A stretch of 7,601 bases of DNA from assembly GCA_003645495.1 (NCBI GenBank), contig QNFK01000074.1, positions 1-7,601 on the forward strand. The letters are read 5' to 3'. Each line of letters starts with the position of its first letter. Position 1 is the stretch's first letter. Shown one piece after another: positions 5,559-7,601 of the stretch. The position numbers and the translations under genes were made by a program. The notes under the pieces are model-generated. The model did no database searches, had not been told where the DNA came from, and saw only the letters and a program-made list of their open reading frames with translations. The stretch is from Gammaproteobacteria bacterium (GTDB lineage Bacteria > Pseudomonadota > Gammaproteobacteria > Steroidobacterales > Woeseiaceae).

Positions 5559-5599
5559 GATTTGTTATCAGCGCCGACGAATTTGGCGGCTAACAAATC
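5559..5599 (+). promoter_or_regulatory. Stem-loop in the secY-rpmJ spacer (spc/alpha boundary)
   Basis: A perfect 9-bp outer stem, GATTTGTTA (5559-5567) with TAACAAATC (5591-5599), encloses an inner 4-bp stem, CGCC (5572-5575) with GGCG (5585-5588), and a 9-nt loop. It starts 12 nt after the secY stop and ends 10 nt before the rpmJ ribosome binding site (GGAG, 5610-5613). AGGGAATTTTGG follows, without a run of Us at the stem base, so it is not a typical intrinsic terminator. It is the only sizeable structure seen at the spc-to-alpha boundary. A role in attenuation, processing or ribosomal-protein binding is inference. Confidence 0.55.
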
Positions 5600-5620
5600 A
5601 GGGAATTTTGGAGACGGATC

Positions 5621-5734
5621 ATGAAAGTCAGAGCATCAGTTAGAAAGATGTGCAGGAACTGCAAGATCATTCGTCGCAACGGTGTTGTGCGCGTGATTTG
5701 CGTAGACAAACGTCACAAACAGCGTCAGGGCTAA
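5621..5734 (+). CDS. rpmJ: 50S ribosomal protein L36 (bL36), zinc-ribbon form
   Basis: L36 is the smallest ribosomal protein and binds 23S rRNA domains in the 50S subunit. I translated this short frame directly. It gives 37 residues, MKVRASVRKMCRNCKIIRRN followed by GVVRVICVDKRHKQRQG, nearly the E. coli protein (38 residues). The zinc-ribbon ligands are intact: Cys11, Cys14, Cys27 and His32. This is therefore the zinc-binding (C+) paralogue type, the kind replaced under zinc starvation in species with a second L36. The ATG at 5621 has GGAG (5610-5613) at 7 nt. It follows secY by 74 nt and precedes rpsM by only 18 nt. The stop codon lies in a 10-bp palindrome, GCTAATTAGC (5730-5739). Confidence 0.97.
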   Translation: MKVRASVRKMCRNCKIIRRNGVVRVICVDKRHKQRQG

Positions 5735-5752
5735 TTAGCAAAGGTAATTAAA

Positions 5753-6109
5753 GTGGCTCGAATATCAGGAATAAACATACCGGTAAACAAGCACGTCGTG
5801 ATAGCACTGACGTCAATTTTCGGTGTAGGACGAACAAGAGCGCAGCAGATTTGTGCAGCAGCAGGCGTAGCGCCGGAAACACCGGTGAAAGACCTGGCTG
5901 AACCGGAAGTTGCAGGTTTACGAACTGCCGTCGCCAACATCGTTGTTGAGGGTGATCTCCGTCGTGAAATCTCCATGAATATCAAGCGGTTAATGGATCT
6001 TGGCTGCTACCGGGGCATTCGTCACAGACGTGGATTACCGCTGCGTGGTCAGCGAACACGAACAAATGCGCGCACCCGTAAGGGGCCGCGTCGTCCGATT
6101 AAAAGGTAA
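5753..6109 (+). CDS. rpsM: 30S ribosomal protein S13 (uS13)
   Basis: S13 lies in the head of the 30S subunit, forms intersubunit bridges with 23S rRNA and L5, and its C-terminal tail contacts P-site tRNA. The product has 118 residues, the same as E. coli. The helix-two-turn-helix region covers about residues 12-70 (SIFGVGRTRAQQIC, 21-34). The basic tail carries the signature YRGIRHRRGLPLRGQRTRTN (86-105) and ends RKGPRRPIKR. The start is GTG at 5753, giving the conserved MARISGINIP, with AAGG (5741-5744) at 8 nt. In E. coli this is the first gene of the alpha operon, with its own promoter and an S4-binding leader. Here it follows rpmJ by 18 nt, leaving no room for such a leader. Confidence 0.98.
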   Translation: MARISGINIPVNKHVVIALTSIFGVGRTRAQQICAAAGVAPETPVKDLAEPEVAGLRTAVANIVVEGDLRREISMNIKRLMDLGCYRGIRHRRGLPLRGQRTRTNARTRKGPRRPIKR

Positions 6110-6128
6110 AGACTTGAAGCTACCCTAA

Positions 6129-6141
6129 GTGCGTGTCGCAC
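6129..6141 (+). other. Small hairpin upstream of rpsK
   Basis: GTGCG (6129-6133) and CGCAC (6137-6141) form a perfect 5-bp stem with a TGT loop. It immediately precedes a GAAGG Shine-Dalgarno-like sequence (6142-6146) in the rpsM-rpsK spacer. It is short, and its effect on translation initiation is speculative. Confidence 0.35.
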
Positions 6142-6161
6142 GAAGGTAAATGGAACAGAAG

Positions 6162-6542
6162 ATGGCTGAAACAAAACGTAAAAAAGTAAAGAAGCATGTA
6201 GTGGATGCGATAGCTCACATCCATGCGTCCTTCAACAACACGATCATCACGATCACTGATCGCCAGGGCAATGCAATAGCCTGGGCGACTGCTGGTGGCT
6301 GTGGTTTTCGTGGTTCACGCAAGTCAACGCCGTTCGCGGCACAGGTTGCTTCAGAGAAAGCCGGCCGTGCAGCACTTGAGTTCGGTGTCAAAAATGTGGA
6401 CGTTCGCGTCCGTGGGCCAGGGCCGGGCAGGGAGTCAGCAGTGCGCGCTCTCAACGCCCTGGGATTTCGTATTCAAAACATTGAGGATGTAACACCTATT
6501 CCTCATAACGGCTGTCGTCCGCCGAAAAAACGCCGCGTATAG
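6162..6542 (+). CDS. rpsK: 30S ribosomal protein S11 (uS11)
   Basis: S11 sits on the 30S platform next to the E-site codon and helps shape the mRNA path. From the ATG at 6162 the product has 126 residues, against 129 in E. coli. Key blocks are HIHASFNNTIITITDRQGN (19-37), the RGSRKSTPFAAQVASEKAG run (50-68), the signature RGPGPGRESAVRALNALGF (84-102) and the tail TPIPHNGCRPPKKRRV (111-126). Asn116-Gly117 corresponds to the isoaspartate-forming site known in E. coli S11. An in-frame ATG at 6150 would add MEQK. I prefer 6162 because Met-Ala is the family N-terminus and GGA (6152-6154) lies 7 nt upstream. However, GAAGG (6142-6146) is 3 nt before 6150, so the choice is not firm. Confidence 0.96.
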   Translation: MAETKRKKVKKHVVDAIAHIHASFNNTIITITDRQGNAIAWATAGGCGFRGSRKSTPFAAQVASEKAGRAALEFGVKNVDVRVRGPGPGRESAVRALNALGFRIQNIEDVTPIPHNGCRPPKKRRV

Positions 6543-6552
6543 AGACTAAGTA

Positions 6553-7173
6553 ATGGCAAGATATCTTGGACCAAAATGTAAACTGTCCCGCCGTGAAGGT
6601 ACGGATCTGTTTTTGAAGAGTGGCATCAGGCCGCTCGAATCGAAGTGCAAACTGGATGTACCACCTGGTGGTGCCTCACAGCGACGCCCGCGTCTTTCTG
6701 AGTACGGCCTGCAACTTCGCGAGAAACAGAAACTCCGTCGCATGTATGGCGTACTTGAGAGACAGTTCCGAAACTACTACAAGAAAGCCGCCCAGCTCAA
6801 AGGCTCTACAGGTGAGAACCTGTTGCAGTTGCTGGAAGGGCGTCTGGACAATGTTGTCTACCGCATGGGTTTTGCATCGACACGTGCGGAAGCTCGCCAG
6901 CTCGTTAGCCATAAGGGTATCGAGGTCAATGGCAGTGTAGTCAACATTCCATCACTTCAGGTGAGTGCCGGCGATGCAGTTGGTATTCGCGAAAAAGCCA
7001 AGAAGCAGCTCCGTATCCAGAGTGCTTTGGAAATTGCGGCCCAGGTCGGTTTGCCGGATTGGGTCGATGTGGATGCGAAAAAGATGGCGGGCACTTTTAA
7101 AGCGTTGCCAGATCGCGAAGATATTCTTCCCGATATCAACGAAAACCTAGTCGTCGAGCTGTATTCGAAATAG
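6553..7173 (+). CDS. rpsD: 30S ribosomal protein S4 (uS4), alpha operon autoregulator
   Basis: S4 nucleates assembly of the 30S body by binding the 16S rRNA five-way junction. In E. coli it also represses the alpha operon by binding a pseudoknot in the rpsM leader. The product has 206 residues, the same as E. coli. The N-terminal MARYLGPKCKLSRREGTDLF is typical. LREKQKLRRMYGVLERQFRNYY (55-76) is family-defining in two parts, LREKQKLRRMYG and VLERQFRNYY. The S4 RNA-binding domain covers about 97-134 (RLDNVVYRMGF, 97-107; RAEARQLVSHKG, 111-122). The C-terminus is ENLVVELYSK. The four-cysteine zinc motif of C+ S4 proteins is absent, although Cys9 and Cys32 are present. The ribosome binding sequence before the ATG at 6553 is weak. 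rpoA follows after 15 nt. Confidence 0.98.
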   Translation: MARYLGPKCKLSRREGTDLFLKSGIRPLESKCKLDVPPGGASQRRPRLSEYGLQLREKQKLRRMYGVLERQFRNYYKKAAQLKGSTGENLLQLLEGRLDNVVYRMGFASTRAEARQLVSHKGIEVNGSVVNIPSLQVSAGDAVGIREKAKKQLRIQSALEIAAQVGLPDWVDVDAKKMAGTFKALPDREDILPDINENLVVELYSK

Positions 7174-7188
7174 TCAGGAGTTACACCA

Positions 7189-7601
7189 ATGCAGGAATCT
7201 GTTAACGAGTTTCTGAAGCCCCGTGTTGTAAAGGTTTCACCGGTAAATGACTTGCACGCCAAGGTCACGATCGAACCATTCGAGCGTGGTTATGGCCACA
7301 CGTTAGGCAATGCGCTGCGTCGTATATTGCTCTCATCCATGCCGGGTGCTGCGATCACCGAAGCTGAAATTGATGGCGTGCTTCATGAGTACACCAGCAT
7401 CGAGGGCGTCCAGGAAGATGTCGTCGATATTCTTCTGAACCTCAAGCAGGTAGCCGTGCGCATGCATACACGGGATACCGCAGAGCTCAGAGTTTCCATG
7501 AAAGGACCGGGTCTGGTTACCGGCGCTGACATTCAGCTTGATCATGACGTTGAAGTCATGAATCCGGAGATTGTTATCGCGAACCTCACCAAAGATGGCG
7601 A
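7189..7601 (+). CDS. rpoA: RNA polymerase alpha subunit, 5' part
   Basis: The alpha subunit dimerises to nucleate assembly of RNA polymerase, and its C-terminal domain contacts UP elements and activators. The frame runs from the ATG at 7189 to the window edge without a stop, giving 137 codons plus two bases. This is the first part of the N-terminal (assembly) domain. The start MQESVNEFLKPR matches the E. coli MQGSVTEFLKPR. The dimerisation block ERGYGHTLGNALRRILLSS (32-50) includes Arg45, the residue needed for assembly in E. coli. MPGAAITEAEIDGVLHEYTS (51-70) and EGVQEDVVDILLNLK (72-86) follow. A strong ribosome binding site AGGAG (7176-7180) lies 8 nt before the ATG. The C-terminal domain lies outside the window. 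In the usual order rplQ should follow. Confidence 0.98.
   Translation, partial: MQESVNEFLKPRVVKVSPVNDLHAKVTIEPFERGYGHTLGNALRRILLSSMPGAAITEAEIDGVLHEYTSIEGVQEDVVDILLNLKQVAVRMHTRDTAELRVSMKGPGLVTGADIQLDHDVEVMNPEIVIANLTKDG

Noticed and set aside
5559..5610. Intrinsic terminator after secY
   Set aside because: The hairpin is good but is followed by AGGGAATTTTGG with no U-tract at the stem base, and essential co-oriented genes follow at once.
5730..5739. CTAATTAG palindrome at the rpmJ stop, also at the rplR stop (2853-2860)
   Set aside because: Both are short self-complementary words built around TAA. The recurrence is likely coincidental, and too short to form a hairpin.

Overview
The window is one uninterrupted, entirely plus-strand block of the chromosomal ribosomal-protein supercluster: the 3' part of rplN, the rest of the spc operon (rplX, rplE, rpsN, rpsH, rplF, rplR, rpsE, rpmD, rplO, secY, rpmJ), then the alpha operon (rpsM, rpsK, rpsD and the 5' part of rpoA). 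All sixteen coding regions are intact apart from the two cut by the window edges. No stretch above 300 bases lacks a gene.

The source is most likely a gammaproteobacterium. The proteins align closely with remembered Escherichia coli and Pseudomonas sequences. secY is followed directly by rpmJ and rpsM, with no adk, map or infA between them (betaproteobacteria usually carry infA there). S14 is the long zinc-free form of 101 residues. A REP-like palindrome of the GTAG-head type, familiar from pseudomonads, xanthomonads and relatives, lies between rplO and secY. The exact lineage cannot be fixed from this window.

Layout: 1-1914 holds L14 to S8, with one larger gap (582-648) before rplE, where the S8 translational operator sits in E. 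coli. 1915-4065 holds L6 to L15, with strong stem-loops over the stop codons of rpsH (1894-1925) and rpsE (3396-3417). 4066-4184 is an expanded rplO-secY spacer with three tandem 15-bp repeats, a short inverted repeat and one REP-like element. 4185-5734 is secY and the short rpmJ, separated by a 74-nt spacer with a stem-loop (5559-5599). 5753-7601 is rpsM, rpsK, rpsD and rpoA.

The genes supply structural proteins of both ribosomal subunits, the SecY translocon channel and the RNA polymerase alpha subunit, so they couple transcription, translation and protein export. S8 and S4 are the known translational autorepressors of the spc and alpha operons in E. coli. Here the rpmJ-rpsM gap is only 18 nt, too short for an E. 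coli-style S4 leader pseudoknot, so alpha-operon control must be placed or built differently.

I find no defence system, phage, transposase or novel enzyme. The notable material is non-coding: the repeat-bearing rplO-secY spacer, the stop-codon hairpins, and the reorganised spc/alpha boundary.
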